NCBI GenBank assembly: GCA_038502055.1
Contig: JAXRKN010000041.1
Coordinates: 1,903,501-1,967,500, forward strand
Length of the DNA: 64,000 nt
Reading direction: 5' to 3'
From: Tanytarsus gracilentus
Taxonomy: Eukaryota > Arthropoda > Insecta > Diptera > Chironomidae
Made by a program: the position numbers and the translations under genes
In this document: positions 1 to 12,915 of the stretch, in pieces
How the letters are laid out: every line of letters starts with the position of its first letter
Numbering within the stretch: position 1 is the first letter of the stretch
Notes under the pieces: model-generated
Told to the model about the DNA's origin: nothing
The model's input: only the letters and a program-made list of their open reading frames with translations
The model's database searches: none

Positions 1-1644
1 TTATAGCGGAGGAAGTGGAAATGTCAATGACGCCGTGACTGTTAATAAAGTTAAATTGTTTCCTGATAACGCTCCAACTAATGTCGAGCAAGGAGTCAAA
101 ATCGATCTGAAGTTAAGTGATGCAAAGAGAAAACGAAAAGCTCAAGATGAAAGTGGTGACACTGCTAAGGAACTCAATACTGAAGATTTATTGCTGGAGG
201 AAGATGAGAGTGAAGGTAATTAATAAGTGCTCAAATTTCTAATTCTTAAGCTTTTTATTAAAACTTCTAGCCATCGAATACTTCCGTGACTCTTACATGC
301 TTACAATGTCTCAGCATATTGACGCAAACGTCACAATATCAGCCGCTGATTTTGATCTCACGCAAGTAGACAACGTACAATTCGAAATGTTTGATGAAGA
401 GCTTAAAAATGATCTTAACGTTTCCGATCTAATGGAAAAAATGCAAAAACCGGCCGTGTTTATTCAAACTTTTAGAAGCGATCAAAATAGAATTTCATCT
501 CTTGGTCAAACGATGCAGGAAATGCAGCCAGATTATGTGATTTTATATAATGTTAATATCACGGCAATTCGACAAATAGAAGTTGCAGAAGCGCGATTGC
601 AACGAAAGAGGAAATTAACTGTATTCGTATTGATGCATGGCAAGACGGTTGAAGAGCAAAGTTTTCTGACTAGTTTGCGAAGAGAAAAGCGAGCCTATGA
701 ATTTCTAATCAATGTCAAGCGGACAATGGTCGTGCCCGAATATCAAGACGGTAAAAGCGATATTAATGATTTAGAGCCTGAAAAGGAAGAGGAAGTGAAT
801 ACGCGACAAGCCGGAGGTCAAGAAATTCAGGTCAAAAGAGAGAAACCTCGAGTTATTGTCGACTCTCGAGAATTTCGCAGTGAATTGCCGTGTCTTATTC
901 ACAAGAGAGGTCTTGATGTCATACCTGCGATGATAACAATTGGAGATTATATCCTTACACCGGAAATTTGCGTCGAACGAAAGTCAATTTCTGATTTAAT
1001 CGGTTCCTTGCAATGTGGGCGTTTATATAATCAATGCCAGTCCATGACAAGATTTTACACCAAAGCTATTTTACTCATTGAATTCGATCAAAATAAGCCA
1101 TTCCATCTTCAAGGGCGTTACATGCTGTCGAGAGATTCTGAAATTAACAGCAATGAGATTATGGCAAAGCTTCAATTGCTCACAATTCACTTCCCAAAAT
1201 TGAGATTAGTTTGGTTAGTTGTATTTAATTTTTTAACTCTAAAATTTATTTAAATATTTTTTAAGGTCGCCATCGCCATACGCGACAGCACAACTTTTTG
1301 AGGAATTGAAGATGAATAAAGAAGAACCAAGTCTGGAGAAAATAAATCAAATCGATGATGATCCATTGAACGAACTCGGTATCGTTACCGACAAATATAA
1401 CACAGCTGTTTATGACTTTCTACTAAAGCTTCCTGGCATTTCACCGAAAAATATTCACCGAGTGATGGAAAAAGGAAAAAGTTTAAAGAATTTAATTAAG
1501 CTCAATGAATCAGATTTAGTGGAAATTCTTGGGAATTCAAGAGACGCAAAACTACTGCACGATATCCTTCACAAAGTTCACAAACCCACCCGACAAGAAC
1601 CTCAAAAATCGGCATTTACAAAGAAATTCCCGAGAAAATACTAA
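1..1644 (+). CDS. ERCC4: DNA repair endonuclease XPF (ERCC4/mei-9), 3' part
   Basis: This is the C-terminal part of the XPF structure-specific nuclease; the 5' end lies before the window. Exons are <1..215, 271..1213 and 1266..1644. Joining them keeps frame and gives FPKLRLVW followed by SPSPYATAQLFEELK, as in XPF. The nuclease core is visible: RVIVDSREFRSELP, then a GDY-containing strand and the ERKSISD motif, which is the family's ERKxxxD metal-binding signature. The last exon encodes a tandem helix-hairpin-helix domain (LLKLPGISPKNI and onward), the part that binds the ERCC1 partner in the family. XPF-ERCC1 cuts 5' of bulky lesions in nucleotide excision repair, and fly MEI-9 also acts in meiotic crossing over. 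An acidic/basic linker (around KRKRKAQDESGD) precedes the nuclease domain. About 512 codons are visible. The central donor is GTTAGT, a variant also used elsewhere in this window. Confidence 0.95.
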
Positions 1645-3588
1645 AAATTTGCCTGTTTAATTAAATTTAATTTTTATTTCTCATTTTTTTTTCGTTGAAG
1701 AACATGGAATAATTAAAATCTTTCTTATATACTGTTTGTAATATATTTCGATTTCATGCTATTTTAAATTTTACACATAATTGTCCTGATGATATTAAAA
1801 AGTAAGTAATAAAAATTTGTTACGGCGCTATATTGTCAAGGAGAATGATATAAACGTTCATGTGATTAAGGATAATGTTTGAGGCTATGAAAAAATTATG
1901 CATGAGATAAATTAATAAAAATCCGTTAATTGGACACTCGGATTAATTTAAATCCCTTTCGAACGTTGAACTATAGCTAGCAATTTATCTAGATTTCCTT
2001 CAATCGAAATGTCTCGATATGATAAACTCAAATGAGGATCTTTAAAAAAAACAACCTGTTAACAAAGCAAAAAATCATTAATTTAAAATTTCAGTAAATG
2101 ACTAAAGCATCTATGAAAAAATTTATGATAACTTTTTCATAATCTCTTTAAAAGTCTTAATTTTGTTATTATTATTTTTTCGAGACAAACATTTATTATT
2201 TAGTTTTTAATAATGGGACTGATTAGACTTTTTTTCTGGCTATTAAATACTTTTTCTCAATTTTTATATGCAAACTTTACTCATGAGCATTATAGATTTA
2301 AGAGAAAAAAGATTTTAAATAACATTTTTATAGCTTTTCGATAATCGAAGTGTTTTTTTTTGGGTATTATGTGTTGGAAATGGGTGTACATAATTGAATT
2401 TGATTGATAATGAAAAAAGACTTGCATAAAGTTATCGAAATATAGTTCGATAATCTCCTAAAAAATCATGCTCAGAACATTAGACATTGAAATTGTCCTT
2501 TTAAAAATTTCACACCGTTAAGTGTTGCATATTTAAGATTTTCAATAAATTACAACGAAAAAAGCTTACTTTTATAATTTACTTGCTCAATTCATTCACT
2601 TCTTTTATGGAATTATGTAAGGAAGGGAGAATAAGCTTAACATTTTCTTTTATGTTTTGTATATTTTCCACTTCTGCTGTCTTAGCCGAATTTAAATTTA
2701 TGTTGCAGTTGTGTATATTTTTCAATTTTAATCCAGTTTATATTCGGCCTACCATCAATTCAGATGTCTAGGTTTAATTTAATCCTGCGTGAGAAAAAAA
2801 TGTTAGAAAATAATTTTTAAAAAAATTTTATGTGAGGGAAAGTTTAGTTTTTCTCAAAACGTTTCCTCTTTTACTTAAAAATAAATTTTCAAAACAATTC
2901 ACAAGACAGTAATACAACAATAGAGTGATGTGTTTCTTTAACAAGACCGATGAGGCGTGTTAGAGTATTTTTTTGTGAGACGAGCATAAAATATAAAATT
3001 GCCACTCGAAGGGCTAAACAAGAAAGTTAGAACTTACAACATGGTAAACTTAAATCGGAGGTGAAAATGAGTTTTGAAAGTCTTCACAAATTCTTGAGTG
3101 TGTTATTGAAATAAGTCTAAATAAAGAAAATTAAGTTAAAAATTTTACACGTTTAAACAAAAATTATTTCTAATTTTAAATTTTGTGTATTTGTGGTGCT
3201 AAATACTTTTTAATAGCTTTTTCCACACCTTATTGGAATTCCTGGTTATAAACTTTAGAGAGTTTTAAGGACTAACTCATTAATATCCTGTAATGGACAC
3301 AAAAAGAGTGTACATCGAAGAAGGAAGAAAAAGAAGCGGAAAAGAGAGATGAGATGACATTTATAACACTTGGAAATAAAAAGCACTTTCATGTTAAAAG
3401 TGCTGTGGTCGGGTAGAATGAAAAAAGAAACATTTAAAAATAAAACTTTAAACACCCCAACCAAGCTTTTTAAGAGGCTTCAAACATCAAGCAAAAAGAA
3501 GAAATAAAAATCATCTCAAACTGATAGTTACTTTCGAATTAAAGATGAAAATAAAATTTGTTGAAGGCTAATTTTGGATTACAAGTTT
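1645..3588. other. intergenic, XPF to Csp (convergent)
   Basis: These 1.9 kb lie between the 3' ends of XPF (+) and Csp (-). The DNA is AT-rich with frequent stops in all frames and several AATAAA-like hexamers. Both 3' UTRs should lie here. I see no RNA gene or conserved motif. Confidence 0.6.
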
Positions 3589-5483
3589 TTAATATCTTTC
3601 ACCTGGTGTATAAGTGCGCGTTCCACCCTGATTCAAATTTGATGTCTCACTCGCGAAAGGATTTGTCGCCGATGAAGGTGGTGGCATTGCGAATGCGGGC
3701 ATGTTTGATGTCGCTTGCCCTGGTCCTGGCTGTGATGTCACGATATCATCGGTATCGTTATAATCATCCTTAAAATAAATAGAATTTTTCATTAAAATGT
3801 CATATTATTTGCAAAAACAATGTATGAAAAAGTTCTACTTACTCCTCTCGAGCCACCCGGACCATCTCTCTGTGATTTCAAGCGTTTCAACAATAAATTG
3901 TGAATCACAGGGTTAGAAGGAGGCAAAAAATTGATTAACAAAAACGAGCAAAGAAAAATATTGAAAATCGATATTATACATAAGATTATGTGCTTAATCT
4001 CGATGAATTAGTAAACATCAATGGGCTGGTTATTTCAGCAAAAATAGTCACCTTTCATTTATGAGAGTAAAGCACACGAGATTGGTTTGAAAACTAAACA
4101 AATAACTCACATTGAGATGATGATAATCGCCTCCTTCGGGCGGTGGTGCCGGTTTGTATTTGCCGAAGCAGAAATTACAACAGCAGCAGCAGCAGCAACA
4201 GCAATAACAACCTGTTGCGATACAGCAACACAGGACCAACGCCTTAAAAAATAGAATATATGAGTTAAATTGGTTCTTGGTTGTTAGAAACTTTTGGCAT
4301 TTACCTTGCAGGCTGGTGATGTAACTACGAAGTAAGCATTCACATTCTCTTCACCAAACTGTTCAGCAATGTACAATCCCAAGCTGCCGTAATTATCGTA
4401 AATATTTCTTTTGGTTTGATCGCTTAAGATAGTATTCGCTCTATTGATGTCTTTGAACTAAAATGAGACAATTTAAATTACGTTGCATGTGTAAATTAGA
4501 ACTTTACTTTGTCTGAAGCTTCAGGATTGTCTGGATTTTTGTCGGGATGGTACTTAAGAGCGAGTTTTCTATAAGTCTTCTTAATTTCCTCTGGCGTTGA
4601 TGTCTTTGGCAGTCCCAGAATTTCATAGAGCGAATCGCCTGACGTGCTAAAAAGATATGCATAAAATTAATATTAATCGTTCTTCATTAATTAACGGTCG
4701 CACGTCAAATTCAAGTGTGGGAAAATAAAGCACCTAGAGTAATCATCTACTTTCACGTTGACCGTGATATATTAAATTTCGAAAGCTTTAAAATTAAACT
4801 AAAAATAGAGTTTTTAAATAAAAATTTACATTTGATATAGAAATTAACTGGTTCATTTCAACTATACACCGGCCGTATTTAAGACACATATGTTATGATC
4901 TAAAAGTAATATGAGAGTGCACCGTTCTTATCAGTTTAATAGTTCACACAGTTCTTAAAAGCATTGGAAGTATCCGAAGTTTAATGCTAGAGATGTATGG
5001 ACGTCCATTTATTACTTAAAATGATCAAAATTATGATCCAAGTCCCCTTTTTTACATCTTTATGACTTTTAAATATATTGTACACTTTTTTTAATAACAC
5101 AACATGACGAAATTTTAAATAACAATAACCATCGTGAATCATGATAAGAACTGTACAAAAATTGCTCTTAAAAATAATTTAAATTTCTCATTCGAAGGCA
5201 TTATAATAAGTTCACAGTTAAGGCGTTAGTTGTATAAAAATACACATGAGCTTTGCGTGTTTTAAAGAAAGACCATCAAGTGAAGGATTTGTAAGAAAAG
5301 TTTCTTGCGAAAAATCGATATTTCTTTCCGTTGATCTTTAAAGTTTTTTTTTCTTGCATAAAAAAAATCCAGCTGGATGTTGTCAAATTTTTATATTTTC
5401 CACTGATAACGATGCGACACGATTTTGTAATTGAGTTTTGATAAAACAAACGCATCAACTTACGATAACTTTCTTTTATCCAT
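3589..5483 (-). CDS. Csp: cysteine string protein (DNAJC5 family)
   Basis: Csp is a synaptic-vesicle co-chaperone that works with Hsc70 to keep SNARE proteins folded. Exons in order are 5464..5483 (20 nt), 4508..4646, 4305..4457, 4111..4242, 3843..3869 (27 nt) and 3589..3768, giving 216 residues. The protein starts MDKRKLSTSGDSLYEILG. A full J domain follows with the HPD motif in KYHPDKNPDNPEA, needed to stimulate Hsc70 ATPase. Then comes the IYDNYGSLGLYIAEQFGEEN linker and the palmitoylated cysteine string, with a run of nine cysteines, followed by KYKPAPPPEGGDYHH. The variable tail ends in PGERY. The start exon is only seven codons long and sits behind an 817-bp intron; I chose it because the ATG, donor and phase all fit and the peptide matches the fly N-terminus. 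The 27-nt exon (RDGPGGSRG) is phase 0 at both ends, so it could be skipped without a frameshift. Confidence 0.94.
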
Positions 5484-6131
5484 AGTTTAGAGAATTTTTC
5501 AAAGCGAATGAAAAAAAATCAATAATTTTTCTCTTCCCCGCACGATGAACTTGGTTAAATTGATTTATCGTTACAACGAGTCGATTACAAGCTAATTGAT
5601 TCAACACTACTTAAGCAGTCCGTTAACTTTGTCAACTTTACGCGGTATTTAATTTAAACTTTTAATTATTTTGCAAAGAAATTTTAAATTTCTCGCTTCT
5701 CTCTGCAAAAAATCACGTACTAAAAATCTCGAGAGATTTTAGAACAGAACTCAAATACATTTGGGTATATAATTTTTTTAACGGCTATTCAAAATTCAAA
5801 TATTGTTTCACTCATAAAGAACAATAAAGAAGAAGAAAAGTTTTCTTGCCTCAATTTTCTGATGACACCATAAATTTTCATGGTGCATTTAAACCCTAAA
5901 TTAAACACTTTAAAAATATCCACAAAATTTAAAAAATACATTCACACCACGACGAATTGAATTAAAAAATCATGCAAAAAAATACTAACGGCTTAGAGTT
6001 TTTAAATAAGCTGATGAGAAAAAAATAATTTTTAGCACTTAAGAATCAACATAAAAGCTAATGTTTGAATTATTTTTTAAAATATTAACAAAAAGTCGAC
6101 CGGCGTTGATGTGAAAAGGTGAATCGCAATC
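5484..6131. promoter_or_regulatory. divergent upstream region of Csp and RFT1
   Basis: The 648 bp between the start codons of Csp (-) and RFT1 (+) must hold both 5' UTRs and promoters. The sequence is AT-rich. I cannot identify a specific promoter element with confidence. Confidence 0.45.
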
Positions 6132-8593
6132 ATGAGTCGAAATGTGCTCAAATCAAGTCTAATTAATGCTTCGTTCTCGATATTCTTTCAAGTGAGTGAT
6201 TTGCATTTTTTTTTTGAAATAAATATTTCTATGATGTGGCTAAGAATAAGTTTTGTGTAATTGAGGAAGAATTATCGCAGTTTTGATTGCCAAGAAAAAG
6301 TGAAAACTATTTTTGATATTTCTGTAAATTTCCGTTTGATCGAAGTAGAATTATTTTATCTTACAACATTAGTCATTTTATCTTTCTTTAACTCTTCTTA
6401 GCGCTTACCGACACTGACCTTGACAATAGCCAATGCTTTTTGAACATCTGTGTTTTCGCTACTCGTCTTATTTTTCTCTCTCATAGATGAAAACTCGTAA
6501 AAAATATTCAGTGTCATCATTAATTTTTCTTCTTGATGATGTGTGTTTTCGCGGTTGAAAATGACTGATGAACTAATTGGTTTCGAATGATCTTTTTTGA
6601 CTTAATTAAATGTATTTTATTTTATTAAATTTAATGAATTTTAATAATTTGAATTTTCCTGGATTTTTTAAATTTAAGGAACTGACACAGGATATATATT
6701 TTTAGAAGCTTTAAAAGCAGAAAAGAAAGGTCTTTCCGCAATAAACACATTTTCGCTCACGTGTACTTTAGCCATAAATAATAATATTTCTAAAACATCT
6801 CATTTACATCTCTAATATTTACCTCTTAATTCTTTCTCATACGTAGATTTTCTGTCGCGCCATCACGTTTGCGATAAATGCTTTCATACTTCGCAATGTC
6901 GAGCATGACGTATTGGGCATTATGAACGTTCGGCTTCTCCTCCTCGAAAGTACACTTCTTTTTCTCTCAAAAGAGTCGATTAGTCGAGCGGCACTGAGTT
7001 CAACGACACAACACAAAAACAAATGCACGTGGGCGCAGTTAATTAATCAGGTGTGGATCACAGTGCCGATGAGCTGCATTCTATCGATTCCGTGTCTCTA
7101 CGTGTGGCTGAACGTTTTGTCGCCGGTTAATGAAGCATATTTGCCGGCTTATAAGTTCGGATGCTATGCAATGGTTGTTTCATGCATCTTTGAGCTGACA
7201 GCTGAAGCGCCTACATTTGTCGGACAAGTGTTTTGCTTTGTAAAGCTTAAAGTCATTCAAGACACGCTTCACATTTTCGTTAGATCATTTGTTTTTATTA
7301 TTCTCGTCCTCAATAACAAGGACACTGCAATTTATGCATTTGGCATAGCTCAATTTACCAGTTGCTTAACCATCGTCATCGGATATTATGGATTCTTTCA
7401 TATCTACATTAATAGACTCAAGTCTTATCGACAAGTGCTCAAAAAGCATGATGGAAATTTAGAAGTTGTGAGAAAGGAATTTAAAGGAGCTTCATATGAA
7501 AATATGAACGATTTTCCTTTCGAGTCTATCAAAGAATTCGTTCCTGGTGTCTTGGAAAATACAGTAAGTTACATTTTACGTTTTATCACGTGAGTTTGTT
7601 AATTTTTTTAAAATTTTCACAGGACACCACATTCAACCCCGATCTCAAAATATTAGTTTTAAGTTTCATAAAACAAGGAGTTTTAAAGCAAGTTCTAACG
7701 GAAGGCGAAAAATACGTCATGTCCGTGAGTCCTGTGCTGAATTTCAGCCAACAGGCAATCTATGACATTGTTAACAATATGGGAAGTCTTGCTGCAAGAT
7801 TCATTTTCCGACCTATCGAAGATAGCAGTTATTTTTATTTTACGCAAACTATAGCGAGAGACATCGAATTGAAGGATCAAGACAAGGCAAAAGTCAATGA
7901 AGCGAGTCAAGTGCTGAAGAATGTATGCAAGGGTGTCACTTCAATAGGGCTGTTGGGATTTGTTTTTGGACAATCCTATGCCGGCACTGTGCTCTTACTT
8001 TATGGTGGTGCTGATTTCGTGGCAAGTGGACTACCAGAGATTCTTCTTCGATGGCATGCACTCGCAATTGTACTTTTGGCTATTAATGGCATCACTGAAG
8101 GCTACATGTTTGCCACAAACACCAGCAAACAAATCGACACCTACAATTACTACATGGCAATATTTTCTATCACCTTCCTTCTTCTCTCATATCAACTAAC
8201 CAACATTTTTGGTCCGGTTGGATTTATTTTGGCAAATTGCTGCAACATGACCTTCCGCATAAGTTATAGTTTGACATACATCTCTAATCAGTATAAAGGC
8301 ATAAAAGACAATCCACTTGTTGGACTCGTGCCAGGAAAGATTTTCGTGACTGCTTTGCTTATTTCTGGAATTGCATGCAAAGCATCTGAGGTGAGTTCGA
8401 AAATGACTCAAATAGATTTTTTAATTAAATTATTTTATTTTGACAGTTTCGACTTCTTCCGCGATCAATTTTCCTCCACATTTTAGTCGGTGGATTTTTC
8501 ACATTAATCACAATCCTCGCTTGGATTTACGAAAACAAGGACCTGGCAATGATGGCATACCAAAAGTTTAGAAATAAATCGAAAAGTGATTAA
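6132..8593 (+). CDS. Rft1: RFT1, ER lipid-linked oligosaccharide protein
   Basis: RFT1 is a polytopic ER membrane protein required for N-glycosylation. It was proposed to flip Man5GlcNAc2-PP-dolichol across the membrane, though the flippase role is disputed. Exons are 6132..6191, 6847..7563, 7623..8390 and 8447..8593, all joined in phase 0, giving 563 residues (human 541). The N-terminus MSRNVLKSSLINASFSIFFQ continues with IFCRAITFAINAFILRNV and GIMNVRLLLLESTLLFLSKE, which is the family's start. Further recognisable blocks are VLTEGEKYVMS, YDIVNNMGSLAARFIFRPIE and many hydrophobic membrane helices. The C-terminal exon ends YQKFRNKSKSD, a basic cytosolic tail. Intron 1 is 655 bp and the other introns are about 57 bp. 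A poly(A) signal AATAAA lies at 8628-8633, 35 nt after the stop codon. Confidence 0.95.
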
Positions 8594-8957
8594 ACTTATA
8601 AATACGTTGACTGTGCACACTTAGCTGAATAAAATTTATTTATTTTTAAAAAGTTGTAATTTTATGCTAACATCACAAAATTTTTGTGTTTTATTTCAAT
8701 CAAAACGTTTTCTATGATGTTTTTAACAAATACTGAGGAAATTTAATAATATTAAGCTTAAGGTTCTAAAACAGTTAATAAAAATGTAAATGTTTAAAAT
8801 GTAAACTGGGTAGAACTTTCATTTCAAGCTCTCTAAGTGAAATGGTATCAAAGTACTGAGAGAGCTTTTAATTTCATTAAAATATTTCTCTCCTTCATCT
8901 TCAATTTAAAACTAAATGCAGTTCATAAAAGCTATTCTCTAGCTATATTTTTTAAAA
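8594..8957. other. convergent 3' region of RFT1 and SLC26A11-like
   Basis: This 364-bp AT-rich stretch separates two convergent stop codons. It contains the RFT1 AATAAA at 8628-8633. I see nothing else. Confidence 0.6.
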
Positions 8958-11043
8958 TCATTCCCTTCTTAGAGATTCTTTTCTTATCACGCTAATGTCA
9001 TCGTCATCTTTCTGTACCAAAAGAGGTGCAATCACATCTTTTAATTCCATTTTATCGTTGCCTTTTTGCTCTTGCATCGCGGTATCAAGTTCCATTTCGT
9101 TTTCAACTTGAATGACATTTTGAGCTTTCAGTGAAGCTTTCAAAACTAATTTGATATCTTCATTGCATCCAAGGATGATTAGAGTGATGTGACGAGCAGC
9201 GAGTTCTTTTTTTAAACCGCCAATTCCTTTCGCTGCTGTGTAGTCAAGTTCATGAACATTTCGAAGGTCAATCACTATGAACGAAGTGCATCTTTCGCAT
9301 TCTTTGATGGCACTATTAACCCCATTGCGAATGTATTCAGCGGCAGGAAAGCATAAGAGGCTATGACGAGGTTTCATAAGGATGTATTCGATTCCGGAAT
9401 GAGATTCGCAGTTACTGAAGGAAAGCACAGGTCGGGCGGTTCGTTGAACTACAAATGCTACATCAAGAAATACGCCTGAGAGAAGTCCAATTTCGACGCC
9501 GACTAGTAAGCTTAAAGTAAGGGTTAGAAAAACAGTAAAAAGTTCACCTGTATGGGGAATAAAAAAAATCACTTAATTTATTCAGCACAATAAAATATTC
9601 TTACGTCTCGAGCATCTCCATAGTGGTTTAATAATTTCATATTCAATCATGAAAATTACAGCGGAGATAATAACTGAAGATAGAGCTGCTCTCGGAATGT
9701 ATTGAAAGTAAGGTGTCAACACACTTAGTGCCAGTATGACTAATATTCCTGTATAAATTCCTCCAATAGGCGTCTTGACTCCTGACGCATGATTCACTGC
9801 ACTTCGACTAAATGATCCAGTAACCGGCATTGATGAGAAGAAAGACCCCAACATGTTGCTTAAACTAAGTGCCACTAGTTCTTTTGTTGCGTCAATACCA
9901 GCGCCACCAAAAGCTTTAGAGATTGCGACATTTCCCAAAACTGCGATAATTGGAACTAAAGCGATCGAGGAGCCGAGCTCAGATAACATATCCGTAAAAT
10001 CCATCGGTATTGTTGTTCCATTTTGAGTTGTGATGGTTGTTTCAAAGGGAGGAAGACTAAACGATGGCAAACCTGTTGAATGTAATTTTAGTTTTAAAAA
10101 TTTAAATTTCTAACTGATTTTTTGACGACATTTTCTCACCTGACTTGACTTTGCCGGTTAAAATAAAAGGGTCATAACCATTTTGATGCGCATAATAGGC
10201 AACAACACTGGAAACTAAAACAATAATCGCATTTCGTGCTGTGCTTATGAGCCATAAAAATCCCCCGAAAACTTTTCTGCTCTTTGAGGCATTCTCTGGT
10301 GGCGATTCGATTTCTTTTAATTTCTGTTGAAGATTAAAACTTTATTGCAAAAAATGCAGTAAAATATATTTTTATGACACTTACTCTCATCGCAAGTAAA
10401 ATGATGATTGATCCAATGCCAAGAAGTGCGTCCGAAGGCCTCAACTCGTTGATCTTGGTGAATACAAATTTTATGGTTGGTAAAAAATTTGAACTTCCTC
10501 CACCTCCAGTGAGACCTAGAAGTCCTTTCAATTGTGATGCACCGATAATCAATGCAGTTGCTGATGTAAATCCAATTGTTACAGGCAAAGAGATTAAATC
10601 AACTAATGCACCGAGTTTCAAAAGTGCCATGATAAGTTCAACAATTCCAGAAAGGAAGCAGAGAAGCACAGCCAAATTAGGACCAGCCATTCCATTTACA
10701 TTTGTGTGTCGACTTGTCATTAATGCGAGAAGTGCTGAAAGAGAAAAAACAATTAAGGAATTTTCAAATTTGTGGCATAAAATACAAAATTTTGCACACC
10801 CGTTGGTCCAATTGTAACTTCTCGACATCCACCGACAAGAGCATAAATTGCACCCCCAACAAATGCAGAATACAGTCCATATTGTGGTTCTAATCCGGCT
10901 AGAGTAGCATAGGCAAGACTTTGTGGCAAAACAGTGAGTCCAACCGTAATTCCAGCAATTAAATCAGCTATAATAAATTCTGCATTGTATCCACGCAGCC
11001 ATCGTGCTCCAGGAATGAATTTCTCAATCTTATTTAGCCCCAT
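8958..11043 (-). CDS. SLC26 anion transporter, SLC26A11 type
   Basis: This is a SulP/SLC26 family transporter, a plasma-membrane or lysosomal exchanger of sulfate, chloride or related anions. Exons are 10800..11043, 10385..10734, 10140..10323, 9605..10072 and 8958..9547, in consistent phase, giving 611 residues. Near the N-terminus it has the SulP signature region (ADLIAGITVGLTVLPQSLAY, then LAGLEPQYGLYSAFVG). GCREVTIGPTG follows and joins ALLALMTS across the first splice. Exon 4 carries SMPVTGSFSRSAVNHASGVK, the conserved substrate-site region. The C-terminal exon is a STAS domain (FIVIDLRNVHELDYTAAKGI). The compact STAS domain without a long insertion and the short N-terminus fit the sodium-independent SLC26A11 clade better than the prestin clade. 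Substrate is not readable from sequence. Confidence 0.93.
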
Positions 11044-12915
11044 TTAATATAATTGTGTAATGTTAAGTTCTAAAGATGTTTTGTATACAGAAATAAAATA
11101 AAAATTAGAGTACACAAATTAGAGTACAATGACAGACTTTTAAAATGACTCAAGAGAAAGAAAAATTACATTAACGAAGTGTAAAATCGACGCAATAAAA
11201 AGTTCACTTTAAAATGACTCAGGCTGAGAATTTCATTTGAGTGATAAAAATTTAGAAAATATGTTCAGGAAGATTTGAATTTTTTTTTGTTAAAATACAA
11301 ATATCCAGGAAATTTACAGGTATAAATGGCCAATTTAAATAAAGCGTAAAAATCAAATCGCACATGTTACGGTCAAGCAACATCGTTCATTCATTTTACC
11401 GGTAAGAAACAAGTTTTTTAAACACAGTCATTCGTTTTTTTTCAATTCAACGCCGATCGGCGTGAAGAAAGAGGTAAATAAAGAATTGCCTCTGCAAAAG
11501 AGAGTAAACAAGGTGAAGGTAGCCTTAAAGTAAGGTCATAGAGCGGTTTAAGATTAAAATCATCACGTGAAGACAATAACAAACTAATTTTGCGAAACGT
11601 TGCGCACTTTAAAAAATAAAGAGATTGAATTTTTAATTTTACGAATCTAAATTTGGGAATTTTAGCCAAAATACCGGTTTTGTGGACCACTCAAGAAAGA
11701 GATTTTAAATCACAAAATGATAAATAGCTTGAATTTTTATGATTTGTAAAAAGTCAAAACCGTTATAACATTTTCATCGCAACTTGACAAAGATTATTTT
11801 AATTACAAACTCACGAATAAAAATAATAAAAATATTAAAATTATTTTATTTTCTTTGATCTCCGACTTCACTCGACTTCACACGATATTAGACTGAGGAC
11901 AGCGAGAAAAATGTATGTTTCGCTTACAAACTAAAAACTTAAAGAGTTGTTTGAAAGCTTATGTGTACATGGAAGAAAAATTGGCTCTTCTCACATTTCT
12001 CCTTTTACAAAAATGCTTTTAAGTATTTAACTTAATTGGATATGATTTTGACAGTGATAATTTATTTGATCTTGAAAGAGATAAGTGATGGCGCGACGCT
12101 GTCTCCTGAATTTTTAGGAACTTTAATTTATATTTATGAGAACGTTTACTGGAAATACTTTCATCACAGAATAATTTTTAAGCTCTTTTTTAAAAATAAA
12201 ATTAAGATAAATTATAGGTATAAAATTCATGTGAAGTAGTTTCGTGATCGGCTAAAAGTTTTTGAGCCTTTTTTTATTATTAAAATTTAATTTAACTAGC
12301 TAGGTATATAAACTTTTTTTTAATGCTTTTGATTTAAAGCTTTTAAATCCAGAGAATTAATGATTTTTAAATACAGAGAAATTAAGTCACTTAAAAATAG
12401 AGCGAAATGATCTCGCAAATCCAAAATTTAGCGGCTGTATATATAAATATAAATTAACTTACATGCTACTTCCATATGATTTTAAATTTTCTTGAGTATT
12501 TTATTAAAAAAGCTCTTAGCAGATTTTAAGCTTTTATCTCTTTTCGTCAATGTAAATATCACAAGTTTTCATAATTCTTAAAAAGTATACTAATTAATGA
12601 TCTCGATCCACATAAATTTTAACTATTAAATTAACACTTTTAAGTAAATTTTATAAAGTTTAAAAAAGTTATGTTTTTATTTACTATCCATTCGGACACT
12701 CTCAAACTCAACCCAGTGACATGAGAGAGAGACAGAGAGAGCGAGAGAATCAGAGAGAAAAAGAAAACAAATTTCAAACATTATTCAATTATTCGGCTTT
12801 AAAATCATTAAATGCACGCAAAAAAGCCCGAAAACATCGCTGGAACAAAGAAGTAGATGCTATCTAAAGGAACTAACTCAAAGTTAATCATTTTGTGAGG
12901 ATAGAGTGCGTAAAT
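11044..12915. promoter_or_regulatory. divergent upstream region of SLC26A11-like and elgi
   Basis: The 1.9 kb between the two divergent start codons holds no exon that I can support. The elgi-proximal end has a GA-rich tract (12722-12768). Otherwise it is simple AT-rich sequence. Confidence 0.45.
12722..12768 (+). promoter_or_regulatory. GA-rich tract upstream of elgi
   Basis: A purine run of GAGA/GAGAGAGA units lies about 150-195 bp upstream of the elgi ATG. In flies such arrays bind GAGA factor (Trl) and keep promoters nucleosome-free. That this copy is a promoter element is inferred from its position; it could also be a plain microsatellite. Confidence 0.4.

Noticed and set aside
5276..5458. 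Minus-strand 60-codon frame upstream of Csp
   Set aside because: It lies inside Csp intron 1, just after the donor of the seven-codon start exon, and has no conserved content.
10374..10817. Plus-strand open frame of 147 codons
   Set aside because: It lies antisense to exon 2 of the SLC26A11-like gene, whose protein is clearly conserved; the frame has no family resemblance and is a coding shadow.
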